DNA of 64,000 bases from Clostridiales bacterium UBA3758. GTDB lineage: Bacteria; Bacillota; Clostridia; Oscillospirales; Oscillospiraceae. The notes under the pieces are model-generated. The model was not told the origin of the DNA. It searched no databases and worked only from the letters and a program-made list of their open reading frames with translations. The translations under genes were made by a program, and so were the position numbers. Position 1 is the first letter of the stretch, and each line of letters opens with the position of its first letter. The DNA lies in contig DFGE01000007.1 in NCBI GenBank assembly GCA_002371675.1, positions 1 through 64,000 on the forward strand, in the 5' to 3' direction. Positions 35,553 through 44,237 of the stretch are shown here, piece after piece.

Positions 35553-35609
35553 GGGAAAGTACAAATACTTGAATAATTTGGGAGTTTTCGCGGGATTTTT
35601 AAGATTACG

Positions 35610-35638
35610 TTGACTTTTAATGAAAAATGTTTTATGCT
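35610..35638 (+). promoter_or_regulatory. Promoter of galK
   Basis: TTGACT (35610-35615), a 17-base spacer and TATGCT (35633-35638), 46 bases before the galK start, in an AT-rich stretch. Confidence 0.68.
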
Positions 35639-35683
35639 AAGATCTGTGAATTATGCAGGTGAATAAGTGCAGGAGGAACTGCG

Positions 35684-36790
35684 GTGGAAAAGTTTTTTGT
35701 ACCCGGCAGAACAGAGCTGGCCGGAAACCATACCGATCATCAGAACGGGCGCGTGCTCGCCGGAGCCATCGACCTCGGGCTGCGCGCCAAGGTATCGGCC
35801 GTTCCGGGCGGCGTCATTTCGGTGCGCGCGGCGGGGCAGGAGCCCTTTGAGCTGCGCACGAACCAGCTGGCGGTGCGCCCGCTGGAATTCGGCACGCCCA
35901 GGGCCATGACGCGCGGCGTGCTCGCCGCCTTTGCGGATATGGGGCTGCAGATCGGCGGCTTTGACGCGACCGTCACCAGCACGCTGCCGGTCGGCGCGGG
36001 GCTGAGCTCCTCGGCGGCCTTCGCCGTGCTGATCGCCCGCATCCTCAGCCGGCTGTACAATCAGGATCAGGTCGACCCGGTGGTACTCGCCAAGGCGGCG
36101 CACGCGGCCGAGAACAAGCACTTCGGTAAGCCGAGCGGCCTCATGAGCCAGCTCGTCTGCGCCCTGGGCAAGACCGTGTATATCGACCTCAAGACTATGG
36201 AGATCGAGCCCGTCCCGGCCGACTTTGCGGCCATGGGGCTCACCCTCTGCCTGACCGAGACCGGCGGCAGCCACGCCGGACTCGACACCTCCTATGCCCG
36301 CATCCCGGCGGACATGGTGTATGTGGCGAACCTCTTTGACAAGGGCGTGCTGGCGGACGTGGACCCGGCGGCCTTCCGCGCGAAGGGCTGGGATCCGGCG
36401 AACCGCCCGGTGCGGCGCGCGATGCACTTCTTTGACGAGAACGAGCGCGTCCCGCAGATGCGCGACGCTCTCAAGGCGGGCGACGGGAAAACCTACATGC
36501 GCCTGATGAACGAGTCCGGCCGCTCCTCGGAGAAGCTGCTCAACAACATCGTCACCAGTGTCACCGGGGACACCAAGCTTGCCTCCGGTCTGGACCTGAG
36601 CAGGAAGCTGCTCGAGGGGAAAGGCGCCTGGCGCGTGCACGGCGGCGGCTTCGCAGGCTGCGTGCAGGCTCTGATGCCTTCGGAGCTGTTCCCGGCCTAC
36701 AAGCAGGCCATGGAGGAGAGCTTCGGCGAGGGTTCCTGCCGGGAGATCAGCCTCCTCGGCGCTGCGCCGCGCGGCGGCGCCCTCCGCTGA
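35684..36790 (+). CDS. galK: Galactokinase (GHMP kinase)
   Basis: A 368-residue GHMP kinase phosphorylating galactose or a close relative at C1. It has the galactokinase signature variant GRTELAGNHTDHQNG, the ATP loop LPVGAGLSSSAAF and the C-terminal GGGFAGCVQAL. The start is GTG 35684 with AGGAGG 7 bases upstream. The usual GEHTDY is GNHTDH here, which occurs in many clostridial homologues. No galT or galE is adjacent. Other sugar-kinase specificity is possible. Confidence 0.87.
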   Translation: MEKFFVPGRTELAGNHTDHQNGRVLAGAIDLGLRAKVSAVPGGVISVRAAGQEPFELRTNQLAVRPLEFGTPRAMTRGVLAAFADMGLQIGGFDATVTSTLPVGAGLSSSAAFAVLIARILSRLYNQDQVDPVVLAKAAHAAENKHFGKPSGLMSQLVCALGKTVYIDLKTMEIEPVPADFAAMGLTLCLTETGGSHAGLDTSYARIPADMVYVANLFDKGVLADVDPAAFRAKGWDPANRPVRRAMHFFDENERVPQMRDALKAGDGKTYMRLMNESGRSSEKLLNNIVTSVTGDTKLASGLDLSRKLLEGKGAWRVHGGGFAGCVQALMPSELFPAYKQAMEESFGEGSCREISLLGAAPRGGALR

Positions 36791-36826
36791 GCATTATAGC
36801 GGATAAAGAAACAAAGAGAGAAACAA

Positions 36827-36860
36827 CAACTCCCCGACAGGTTTTCCTGCCGGGGAGTTG
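36827..36860. terminator. Bidirectional terminator of galK and vanY-like gene
   Basis: CAACTCCCCGACAGG pairs with CCTGCCGGGGAGTTG around TTTT, with one mismatch. It sits between convergent genes. Confidence 0.78.
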
Positions 36861-36883
36861 ATATTATGTCTTATGTCAGCTGT

Positions 36884-37813
36884 TTATCCCATCTTGAAGA
36901 CGTTGGCCTCGTCGGGCGGGATGTAGACCGCGCCCGGGTCATAGAGCATCAGGAACTCCTCCAGGCAGAGGTCGTTGGCCATGATGTACGCCGCGGCCTC
37001 CGTTCCCACGTAGCGCAGGTGCAGGTGCGGGCAGGCGTAGCCGTAGTAATCCGCCTTCTCGGCGGGGTAGCGCAGGATAAAGCCGTATTCCGCGCAGTGC
37101 TCGCGCACCCAGTCCGCCAGGTCGCTGCTGAAGATCTCCGGATCGTCGAAGTCGTAGTAGGTCGCGTTGTGGATCAGCTGGTCGCTCAGATCCAAAGCCA
37201 GGCCGCTCTGATGCTCGTCCCCGCCCAGGGGCAGGCGCAGCCGCGCGGTCTCGAGGGCGTCATGCTGATGCTCGGCGAAGAAGTTGATCCAGGTGTTGAG
37301 CGTGTAGTCCAGGTTGCGCTCGCCGCGGGCGATATAGGCGTTCAGCCCGGCTGTGCGCGCGTCGTTGATGAGCGCCTGCACCTGGCCGATGATGCGGTTG
37401 TCCATGCGTTGGGACTCCACATAGTCGGTCTCGGGCGTATACCAGCCGCAGGAGTTGAAGGAATTCATGAGCCGGAACTCCCAGCTCTCAATGTCCACAA
37501 CCGGCGGCTCGGGCAGGCCGAGGGCGGCCGCGCGCTCGCCGGGGCTGCGCAGGTCGGGGGTCGGCTCCGGTGAGGGCTCCGGCGAGGGCTCCGGCGTGAG
37601 CGCCGGCGAAGGCTCCGCTTCCGCCGCGGGCTCGGCTGCGAGACCGGTTTCCTCGCTCGCCGCGGGATTTTCCGCGGGAGAGGATTCGCTGACCGGCTCC
37701 GCTTCCTGCACGGCCGTGCTTTGATAGAAGCTGCCGCAGCCGCTCAGGCAGAGCAGGAGGAGCGCCAGGCAGAGAGCGGCAGTTGCGCGGTGCATCACTT
37801 GTTTCATGTTCAT
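36884..37813 (-). CDS. VanY-like lipoprotein, probably catalytically impaired
   Basis: A 309-residue lipoprotein (lipobox LSGC) with a Glu/Pro-rich linker and a VanY-type D,D-carboxypeptidase domain. The zinc ligands look intact in DEHQSGLALDL and in the His of HLHLRYVG. However, the substrate-binding SGYRSYxxQ is replaced by RGERNLDY, and the catalytic Glu-Pro-x-His is replaced by CPHLH. It follows its intact paralogue by 8 bases. The start choice (37813, GAGG 6 bases upstream) is preferred over 37825. It may bind rather than cut peptidoglycan. Confidence 0.78.
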   Translation of the reverse strand: MNMKQVMHRATAALCLALLLLCLSGCGSFYQSTAVQEAEPVSESSPAENPAASEETGLAAEPAAEAEPSPALTPEPSPEPSPEPTPDLRSPGERAAALGLPEPPVVDIESWEFRLMNSFNSCGWYTPETDYVESQRMDNRIIGQVQALINDARTAGLNAYIARGERNLDYTLNTWINFFAEHQHDALETARLRLPLGGDEHQSGLALDLSDQLIHNATYYDFDDPEIFSSDLADWVREHCAEYGFILRYPAEKADYYGYACPHLHLRYVGTEAAAYIMANDLCLEEFLMLYDPGAVYIPPDEANVFKMG

Positions 37814-37821
37814 CGTTCGCC

Positions 37822-38793
37822 TCATTCGACGCCGTAGAGCGCCAAGAATTCCTCCAGACAGAGGTTGTTTTCGGTCATGTACGCGGCGACCTCTGTGCCG
37901 ACATAGCGGAAGTGGAAGGGTTCGTACATGACGTTGGTGATATCCGCCTTCTCAGCCGGGAAGCGGACGACGAAGCCGTACTCCGCGCAGTGCGCCTTGA
38001 GCCACTGGAAGGTCTGGGTGTTCTCAATCTCGCTGTTTTTGATCGGGCGGTAGATATCGGTGATGTCGCAGCAGAGGCCGGTCTGGTGCTCGCTGCAGCC
38101 TGCGGGCATGGTGATGTAGTGCCCGGCGCCGTCCTTGCCGTCCGTCACGCCGTTGTTCTGGCAGACGCGGGTGAAGTTCGCGGCCTGGTCGCTGTAGCTG
38201 CGGTAGCCGGAGGAGAGGAACACGGGCAGGCCCGCGTCGCGGCAGCCCCTGGCCATGCTCAGCAGCGCCTCGGCGATGCGCTCGTCCACGGGGCAGCGGT
38301 TGTCGTTGTGGTTATACTGGATGTCCATCTCGTCGGCGGTCTGGTTGAGGTAGGCCAGCTGCGCGGGCGCGTACTGGTCGATGGAGTGCTCACCGTTGAC
38401 GAGCATCATGCTCCAGTCATAGATGTCGATCTGCGGGGGCGTGGGCAGACCCCGGGCGGCGGCGTTGGCCAGCGCCTTCCCGTAGGGGGATTCGGGGTCC
38501 ACGGTCGGCTCCGGCGTCTCGGCGGAGGCTTCGGGCTCCTCAGAAGCCGGGTCTTCGACGGCAGGGGCCTCGGCGGAGGGCTCCTCTTGCGGCTCGGCCG
38601 CGGTGATCTCACCCTGCGGAGTGGAATCCGGCAGGATGTGCTGCAATTCGCCGACATGACCCAGCATTCCCCAGCTGTAGCCCGTCAGGTCGCGGGTGCG
38701 GGGGGACACGGAGCCATGGTAGTATGTGTACGCGCAGAAGATCGCCAGGGCGATCAGACCCAGCAGGACGCGCGCAATGCGGTTCGGATACAT
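37822..38793 (-). CDS. VanY-family D-alanyl-D-alanine carboxypeptidase
   Basis: A 323-residue zinc peptidase. A membrane helix at residues 7-23 anchors it, followed by a Glu/Pro/Ala linker and the catalytic domain with SSGYRSYSDQ, the zinc motif SEHQTGLCCD and YEPFHFRYVG (catalytic Glu and zinc His). It should trim the terminal D-Ala from peptidoglycan stem peptides outside the membrane. AAGGAGAG precedes the start. It is followed by a diverged paralogue. Confidence 0.9.
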   Translation of the reverse strand: MYPNRIARVLLGLIALAIFCAYTYYHGSVSPRTRDLTGYSWGMLGHVGELQHILPDSTPQGEITAAEPQEEPSAEAPAVEDPASEEPEASAETPEPTVDPESPYGKALANAAARGLPTPPQIDIYDWSMMLVNGEHSIDQYAPAQLAYLNQTADEMDIQYNHNDNRCPVDERIAEALLSMARGCRDAGLPVFLSSGYRSYSDQAANFTRVCQNNGVTDGKDGAGHYITMPAGCSEHQTGLCCDITDIYRPIKNSEIENTQTFQWLKAHCAEYGFVVRFPAEKADITNVMYEPFHFRYVGTEVAAYMTENNLCLEEFLALYGVE

Positions 38794-38916
38794 GGCAGAC
38801 TCTCCTTATTTCAATGATCGTTGTCATAATTGTCTCTTGCTCGCCCGGGAAAGCGGATTCGCCGCAATCAGACCCGCAGCGACACGCCGCCGGGCAGACC
38901 CGGATACCAAATCAAC

Positions 38917-38945
38917 AATATATCATTTCGGCCGGAATGGGTCAA
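38917..38945 (-). promoter_or_regulatory. Promoter of the vanY pair
   Basis: On the minus strand, TTGACC (38940-38945), a 17-base spacer and TATATT (38917-38922). Its -35 lies only 11 bases from that of the divergent MBL promoter. Confidence 0.62.
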
Positions 38946-38956
38946 TAAGATTTTTA

Positions 38957-38985
38957 TTGAATCGCCCCGGGGCCTGTGCTATATT
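38957..38985 (+). promoter_or_regulatory. Promoter of the MBL hydrolase gene
   Basis: TTGAAT (38957-38962), a 17-base spacer and TATATT (38980-38985), 40 bases before the start. Confidence 0.64.
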
Positions 38986-39025
38986 CAAATCAGAAGTCAA
39001 CATTATATAAAAGGAGGGCGCAGCC

Positions 39026-39640
39026 ATGCAGCTGACCTGGTACGGACATTCCTGTTTCTGTGCGGAGACCGAGGAAGGCAGCCTCGTGTTCGACCCCTAT
39101 GCGCCCGGGAGCGTGCCGGGCTGGACGCTGCCGGAGCTCAGTGCGGACGCCGTCGTCTGCAGCCACGAGCACCGCGACCACAATTACCGCGCCGGCGTGA
39201 AGCTCACGGGGCGCGCGCCGCGCTTTGCCCTGCGGCAGATCCCCAGCTGGCATGACGATCGCGGCGGCGCGCTGCGCGGAGAAAACAGCATCGCCGTGCT
39301 GGAGGCGGAGGGCCTGCGTCTGGTGCATCTGGGCGATCTGGGGCACGCGCTGAGCGAGGAGCAGCTCGATGCCATCGGCAGGCCGGATGTGCTGCTGATC
39401 CCCGTCGGCGGCCACTATACCATCGACGGCTCGCTCGCCGCCCGGACGGCGAAGGCTGTCGGCGCGCGCCTGACCATCCCCATGCACTACCGCGGCCGCG
39501 GCTTCGGCTATGCCGTGATCTCCACAGTCGAGCCCTTCCTCTCCGGGATGGGCGGGGAGATCCGGCGCACGAGCGCGTTCACGGTCGCGATCGGCGCAGA
39601 TACCCCGGGCGGCGTGCTGGTGCTGGGGACGGAGAGCTGA
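39026..39640 (+). CDS. Metallo-beta-lactamase-fold hydrolase
   Basis: A 204-residue MBL-fold protein with the HxHxDH motif SHEHRDHN, GDLGH (third metal region) and a late His in IPMHYRG. The short form resembles UlaG-like or YtkL-like hydrolases. AAAAGGAGGG precedes the start. Substrate not evident. Confidence 0.87.
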   Translation: MQLTWYGHSCFCAETEEGSLVFDPYAPGSVPGWTLPELSADAVVCSHEHRDHNYRAGVKLTGRAPRFALRQIPSWHDDRGGALRGENSIAVLEAEGLRLVHLGDLGHALSEEQLDAIGRPDVLLIPVGGHYTIDGSLAARTAKAVGARLTIPMHYRGRGFGYAVISTVEPFLSGMGGEIRRTSAFTVAIGADTPGGVLVLGTES

Positions 39641-39766
39641 AGCGCGGCAAGGAGATTTGCTATGGGCAAATCGCACAAAAATTTCGGGGAATAAACGGCC
39701 GATTCCATAAATATTTATACAGAATGTTCGATACACGATCACTTCTGAACACGGAGGAAACCAGAA

Positions 39767-40297
39767 ATGGTATGTAAACGATGCGGCGGCACCTGCGAAA
39801 ACACAGACGTATTTTGCCCCTTCTGCGGCTCCAGACTCGCCGAGCAGAGCGCTCCGCCCGCGGCGGAGGCGGAGAAGAGAACGGCGCTTCCCGCCGATCC
39901 GGAGGAGCTGGGCTCCTATCCGGCAAGGCGCATCCCGCAGCAGGCTCCGGCGGCCGGACCCTCCCGCTCCGTGCCGCCCGCGCAGCGGCCTGAGGATCGG
40001 GAGCGCTATCAACATCCTGCGGGCAAAGCGCCCGAGACGGCTGTCCCATCGGAATATAAGCCGATCAGCGCCTGGGGCTACGTCGGCTACAACTTCCTCT
40101 TTGCGATCCCCCTTATCGGCTTCATCCTTCTGCTTGTATATGCCTTCGGCGGAACGCCCAGCATCAACCTGCGCAACTATGCGCGCTCCTTTTTCTGTGC
40201 GCTGCTGATCGTGCTGCTGCTGGTCGCCGCGGCGGTCGCGCTGATGCTGGCCTTCGGCTTTTCGCCGGAGACCTTGGAGCAGCTGCGGTACCTCTGA
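39767..40297 (+). CDS. Zinc-ribbon membrane protein
   Basis: A 176-residue protein: an N-terminal zinc ribbon CKRCGG...CPFCG (residues 3-23), a disordered Pro/Ala-rich linker (30-95) and two membrane helices near 104-125 and 143-165. CGGAGG precedes the start. Such proteins are common in clostridia and poorly characterised. It is upstream of the peptide importer but separated by a promoter. Confidence 0.8.
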   Translation: MVCKRCGGTCENTDVFCPFCGSRLAEQSAPPAAEAEKRTALPADPEELGSYPARRIPQQAPAAGPSRSVPPAQRPEDRERYQHPAGKAPETAVPSEYKPISAWGYVGYNFLFAIPLIGFILLLVYAFGGTPSINLRNYARSFFCALLIVLLLVAAAVALMLAFGFSPETLEQLRYL

Positions 40298-40426
40298 GCG
40301 TGCAAAAGGAGCCGATCCGCCGTGTTGACGCATGGTTTATACAGCGTTTTCCACAAAGAATGGTATAATTATACAAAATTACTGGTCTTTTTTTGACGAA
40401 TCTATAAGTCCGGGGCGTTTTTTTTC

Positions 40427-40455
40427 TTGAAATCCCGTAACCACTGTGCTATACT
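40427..40455 (+). promoter_or_regulatory. Promoter of the peptide importer operon
   Basis: TTGAAA (40427-40432), a 17-base spacer and TATACT (40450-40455). A further TATAAT at 40364-40369 lacks a clear -35. Confidence 0.7.
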
Positions 40456-40628
40456 TTATCATGCCGAGGGAGTAACCCTGTTTTCGGGATGAATAATTAA
40501 CCCGGAAAAAGCGCATAGATGGGTCGTTCCCGCAGCTGCTCTCCGCTTCGCCGGAGAGAATTGTTATTAACCGCCAAAGGCTCCGTCGAGCTCTGCGGCG
40601 TTTAATAAAAAATATTTAAGGAGGAAAA
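40456..40628 (+). other. Long structured 5' leader of oppA
   Basis: About 165 untranslated bases with several possible hairpins (CTCTCCG/CGGAGAG near 40540-40558, AGGGAGTAACCCT near 40467). No known riboswitch class, T-box or terminator is recognised. The region upstream from 40298 holds no gene either. Confidence 0.45.
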
Positions 40629-42905
40629 ATGAAAATGACAAAGCTCAACAAGCTTCTGGCGCTGCTTCTCGCTCTCGTCATGGTGTTCGCTCTGGCCGCA
40701 TGCGGCGGTCAGCAGGCTGCTCCTGCCGAGGAGCCCGCAGCTGAGGAGCCCGCAGCAGAGGAGCCCGCGGCCGAAGAACCCGCCGGCATCACTGCTGTTG
40801 AGTCCCCCGAGTACGCCTCGATGAAGCTTTCTGGCCTCGAGTACGGCACGGATTACGTGTCCCTGTACGAGCAGGTCGGCAAGAGCATCACCATCGCTGA
40901 CGTGATCGAGGATCCCGACACCGGCCTGGCCTACATCGAGGTCGACGGCGAGCAGCACGAGCTCGGCCTGGACTTCCTGACCATGGCTATGGTGTACAAC
41001 ACCGAGCCTGCTGGTGACTATGCCACTGCCGACGACGTTTACGCCGCTTGGTGGCGTCTGTACATCACCCGCTGGAACATGCTCCTGCCCGAGGTTCCTC
41101 TGTACTCCAACGAGTACTACGATCTCTACAATGCCCAGATCAAGGGCGTTGAGGAGCACCCCACCAACCCGTTCTGGGATCCGGCCAACGCTCTGATCGA
41201 CTGGACTTCCGAGAAGGAAGACAACAGCATCATCCTTGGCAGCTCCACCGAGCTCTCCGGCCAGTTCCGTTACGCCACGTTCGGCAAGACCAACCCCGGC
41301 TCCTCTGACCTGGACGTTGAGAACCTGACCGTCGGCCTCGAGACCGTCTCCACCACCAAGGAAGGCGGCTACGTGTGGAACCCGACCGTCGTTGAGGAGC
41401 ACAGTGAAGAGGTTGATGAAGAGGGCAACAAGACCACCACCATCAAGATCTTCGACGACATGAAGCTCTCCGACGGCACCCCCATCACCGCGAAGAACTA
41501 CGTTGTCTACACCGCTGCCAGCCTGACTCCTGTCTGGACCCAGGCCGCCGGCAAGGAGACCAACGGCCGCACCATCGTCGGCTGGAAGGACGCCTACCAG
41601 CTCTATGACGGCACCGAAGGCTCCGGCACGCCCGCTCTCGCCGGTCTGCGTCTGATCGACGACTACACCTTCTCCGTCACCATCCCCGCTGACCAGCTGC
41701 CGTACTTCTACGACATCACCTACGGCGCATTCTCCGCTCAGCCCATCGACCTCTTCCTGGGCGACTCCGACCTTGCTGACGACGGCGAGGGCGTTTACAT
41801 CACCGGCGACTTCTACGCCAAGGACGGCGACACCTACGCGCAGGCCACTGTGATCAAGGACAACTTCACCCAGACCACCGAGGCTGCCTACGCTGCGTTC
41901 CCCTACTCCGGCCCCTACTGCGTGAAGAGCTTCGACTCTGCCACCTCTGAGGCTGTCCTGGAGATCAACCCGAACTTCAAGGGCAACTACGAGGGCGCTG
42001 TTCCTCACATCGAGAAGGTCATCTACAAGAAGGTCGTCACTGACACCCAGCTTGAGGACTTCAAGGCCGGCGGCCTTGACGTCATCGCGGCCATCACCGG
42101 CGGCGCTGCCACCGACGAGGCCCTTGCTCTTGCCGACGGCTCCGACGGCAAGTACGTCTACACCCACTACAGCCGCGCCGGCTACGGCAAGCTCGGCTTC
42201 CGCGCTGACTACGGCCCGGCTCAGTTCCAGTCCGTCCGTCAGGCCATCGCCTTCTGCATGGATCGCGCTCAGTTCGCGAAGGACTTCACCGGCGGCTACG
42301 GCGGTGTTGTTGACGGCCCGTACTACACCGGTTCCTGGATGTACAAGGCTGCTGTCGCGCAGGGCATGATGCTCGATTCCTACGCCACCAGCGCTGACTC
42401 CGCCATCGAGGTCCTCGAGGCCGACGGCTGGGTCTACGATGCCGAGGGCAACCCCTACACCAGCGGCGTCCGCTACAAGGCCATTCCTGCTGACGTCATC
42501 AGCGAGAACGACAAGAACTACCAGTCCGTTGACGGCACCTACAAGACCGTCGACATGGGCGACTTCTTCCTCATGCCTCTGGTCATCAACTGGTACGGCA
42601 CCACTCCCAACGAGTTCACCGACCTGCTCCAGACCGGCCTGAAGGAGAACCCGAATATTGCCGCCGCCGGCATGGTGGTGTACAACACCCTGGGTGACTT
42701 CGCCCCGATGCTTGACGAGCTGTACCAGCAGGCTGTTTACGGCTTCTACGCCGGCAGCCCGATGTACTGCGCGTTCAACTTCGCCACTGGCTTCAACAGC
42801 GCAGCGTACGACTACTCCTGGAACATGACCATCGACCCGGCCATGTACGACGACTACTCTGCGTACTACATCAAGGACTACGCTGACATCTACTGGCTGG
42901 CCTGA
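40629..42905 (+). CDS. oppA: Oligopeptide-binding lipoprotein, enlarged and possibly permuted
   Basis: A 758-residue family-5 solute-binding lipoprotein, far longer than the usual ~520-600. Signal peptide with lipobox LAAC (Cys25), four PAAEEP-type units to about 52, then an extra segment 60-190. Residues 136-185 (LPEVPLYSNEYYDLYNAQIKG at 153-173, cited here by position) resemble the motif that normally closes family-5 proteins. The typical core starts near 199 (LSDGTPITAKNYV and so on). AAGGAGG precedes the start; Met3 is an alternative. Codon use is strongly biased to GCT/GTT/TCC-type codons, which suggests high expression. First gene of the importer operon. Confidence 0.9.
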   Translation: MKMTKLNKLLALLLALVMVFALAACGGQQAAPAEEPAAEEPAAEEPAAEEPAGITAVESPEYASMKLSGLEYGTDYVSLYEQVGKSITIADVIEDPDTGLAYIEVDGEQHELGLDFLTMAMVYNTEPAGDYATADDVYAAWWRLYITRWNMLLPEVPLYSNEYYDLYNAQIKGVEEHPTNPFWDPANALIDWTSEKEDNSIILGSSTELSGQFRYATFGKTNPGSSDLDVENLTVGLETVSTTKEGGYVWNPTVVEEHSEEVDEEGNKTTTIKIFDDMKLSDGTPITAKNYVVYTAASLTPVWTQAAGKETNGRTIVGWKDAYQLYDGTEGSGTPALAGLRLIDDYTFSVTIPADQLPYFYDITYGAFSAQPIDLFLGDSDLADDGEGVYITGDFYAKDGDTYAQATVIKDNFTQTTEAAYAAFPYSGPYCVKSFDSATSEAVLEINPNFKGNYEGAVPHIEKVIYKKVVTDTQLEDFKAGGLDVIAAITGGAATDEALALADGSDGKYVYTHYSRAGYGKLGFRADYGPAQFQSVRQAIAFCMDRAQFAKDFTGGYGGVVDGPYYTGSWMYKAAVAQGMMLDSYATSADSAIEVLEADGWVYDAEGNPYTSGVRYKAIPADVISENDKNYQSVDGTYKTVDMGDFFLMPLVINWYGTTPNEFTDLLQTGLKENPNIAAAGMVVYNTLGDFAPMLDELYQQAVYGFYAGSPMYCAFNFATGFNSAAYDYSWNMTIDPAMYDDYSAYYIKDYADIYWLA

Positions 42906-42944
42906 TCCTTGACAGGATCTTTGGATCCATAACTTAAGCACATT

Positions 42945-42983
42945 TCCGCATCCGGCGACGCAAGCCGTCGGATGCGGATTTGT
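42945..42983 (+). terminator. Partial terminator between oppA and oppB
   Basis: TCCGCATCCGGCG pairs with CCGTCGGATGCGGA allowing one bulge, followed by TTTGTT. Placed after the binding-protein gene, it would reduce readthrough into the permease genes. No gene or separate promoter is obvious in the 200 bases that follow. Confidence 0.65.
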
Positions 42984-43182
42984 TCCCTATCTGTCGATTG
43001 GCCGCCGCGTGCGGCCGCTCCTATATCCAGCGCTAACTCCCTTCGCGCCTTCCATATCGCCGCATCTTCCGGCTGTGCATCTCCCACAAAGCTGAGCGGC
43101 CGAGAGGGCCGCTTCCCGTCTGCCGGGCGGGGGGATCCAAATCACCAAGTACTGCGTCCGCGTACGCACAAAGGAGAATCCC

Positions 43183-44226
43183 ATGGGAAGATATATTGCA
43201 AAGAGACTGATCTATATGATCTTCGTCTTTATCGTATTGACATTTCTGCTTTTCCTGCTGTATCAGCTGATGCCCGCCAACCGCGCCTACACCGACGCCA
43301 AGGCGGAACTGGCCGGACTGAAGAACACGCTCAGCGCCGCCGAGCAGGACACAAAGTTTCAAGAACTATATTTGAAATACCAGCGCCGCTACGGTACGGA
43401 TACCGACAATAAGCTGATCCTGTATCTGCGCTGGCTCGGTCTTTATCCCTTCTACGACGGCAAGTGCAACGGCATTTTCCAGGGCAACTTCGGCTTCTCC
43501 TACCAGCACAACGCCGACGTTGTGACGGTCGTCGGGCCGGCCATCCGCAATTCCATGCTGATCGGCCTGATATCGGAGATCTGTGTCTTGGGCGTCACGA
43601 TCCCGCTGGGCATCAAATGCGCTGTCAAAAAGGGCAGCCGCTTTGACCGCGGGACACAGGTGTTCACACTGATCGGCTTCTCCACGCCGAGCTTCATTAT
43701 CTACATCCTGTTTATCGTCTTCTTCTGTTCGATTCTGGGCTGGTTCCCGGTCTCGGGCATGAAGACGCCGGGCAGCACCGCCACCGGCCTGAAAAATGCG
43801 CTTGACGTTCTGCACCATGTGGCGCTGCCCTGCATCTGCCTTACCTTCGGCTCCCTCGCGTCCATCATGCGTATCACCCGCGCCTCCATGATCGACGCCC
43901 TGAGCCTCGACTGCATCCGTACCGCGCGTGCCAAGGGCCTCAAGGAGAAGGTCGTCATCTACTCCCACGCCTGGCGCAACGCGCTGGTCCCCCTGGTGTC
44001 CATCTTCGTCGGCGGCTTCTTCGGCATCATTTCCGGCGCCATGATCATGGAGACCATGTTCGGCTTCAAGGGCATGGGTCTGCTGTACCTCAACGCCGTC
44101 AAGAACGCCGACTATGACCTCATCATGTTCATGCAGGTCATCTACACCTTCATCGGCCTCTTCAGCAACCTGGTCTCCGACCTCTGCTACGGCCTCGTCG
44201 ACCCCCGCGTCAGAATCAGCAAGTGA
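43183..44226 (+). CDS. oppB: Peptide ABC transporter permease OppB
   Basis: A 347-residue permease with an N-terminal helix (8-31), an extracytoplasmic loop to about 125, and five further helices. The loop carries a helical extension with DAKAELAGLKNTLSAAEQ (near residues 38-55) that lengthens it relative to the family, though the overall size is only modestly above normal. The EAA loop is visible in DCIRTARAKGLKEKVVIYSH. AAAGGAG precedes the ATG. Confidence 0.93.
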   Translation: MGRYIAKRLIYMIFVFIVLTFLLFLLYQLMPANRAYTDAKAELAGLKNTLSAAEQDTKFQELYLKYQRRYGTDTDNKLILYLRWLGLYPFYDGKCNGIFQGNFGFSYQHNADVVTVVGPAIRNSMLIGLISEICVLGVTIPLGIKCAVKKGSRFDRGTQVFTLIGFSTPSFIIYILFIVFFCSILGWFPVSGMKTPGSTATGLKNALDVLHHVALPCICLTFGSLASIMRITRASMIDALSLDCIRTARAKGLKEKVVIYSHAWRNALVPLVSIFVGGFFGIISGAMIMETMFGFKGMGLLYLNAVKNADYDLIMFMQVIYTFIGLFSNLVSDLCYGLVDPRVRISK

Positions 44227-44237
44227 GGTGAGCGAAT

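Noticed and set aside
40602..42941. Long antisense frame (779 codons) over oppA
   Set aside because: Same reasons; the plus strand has a signal peptide, lipobox and family motifs.
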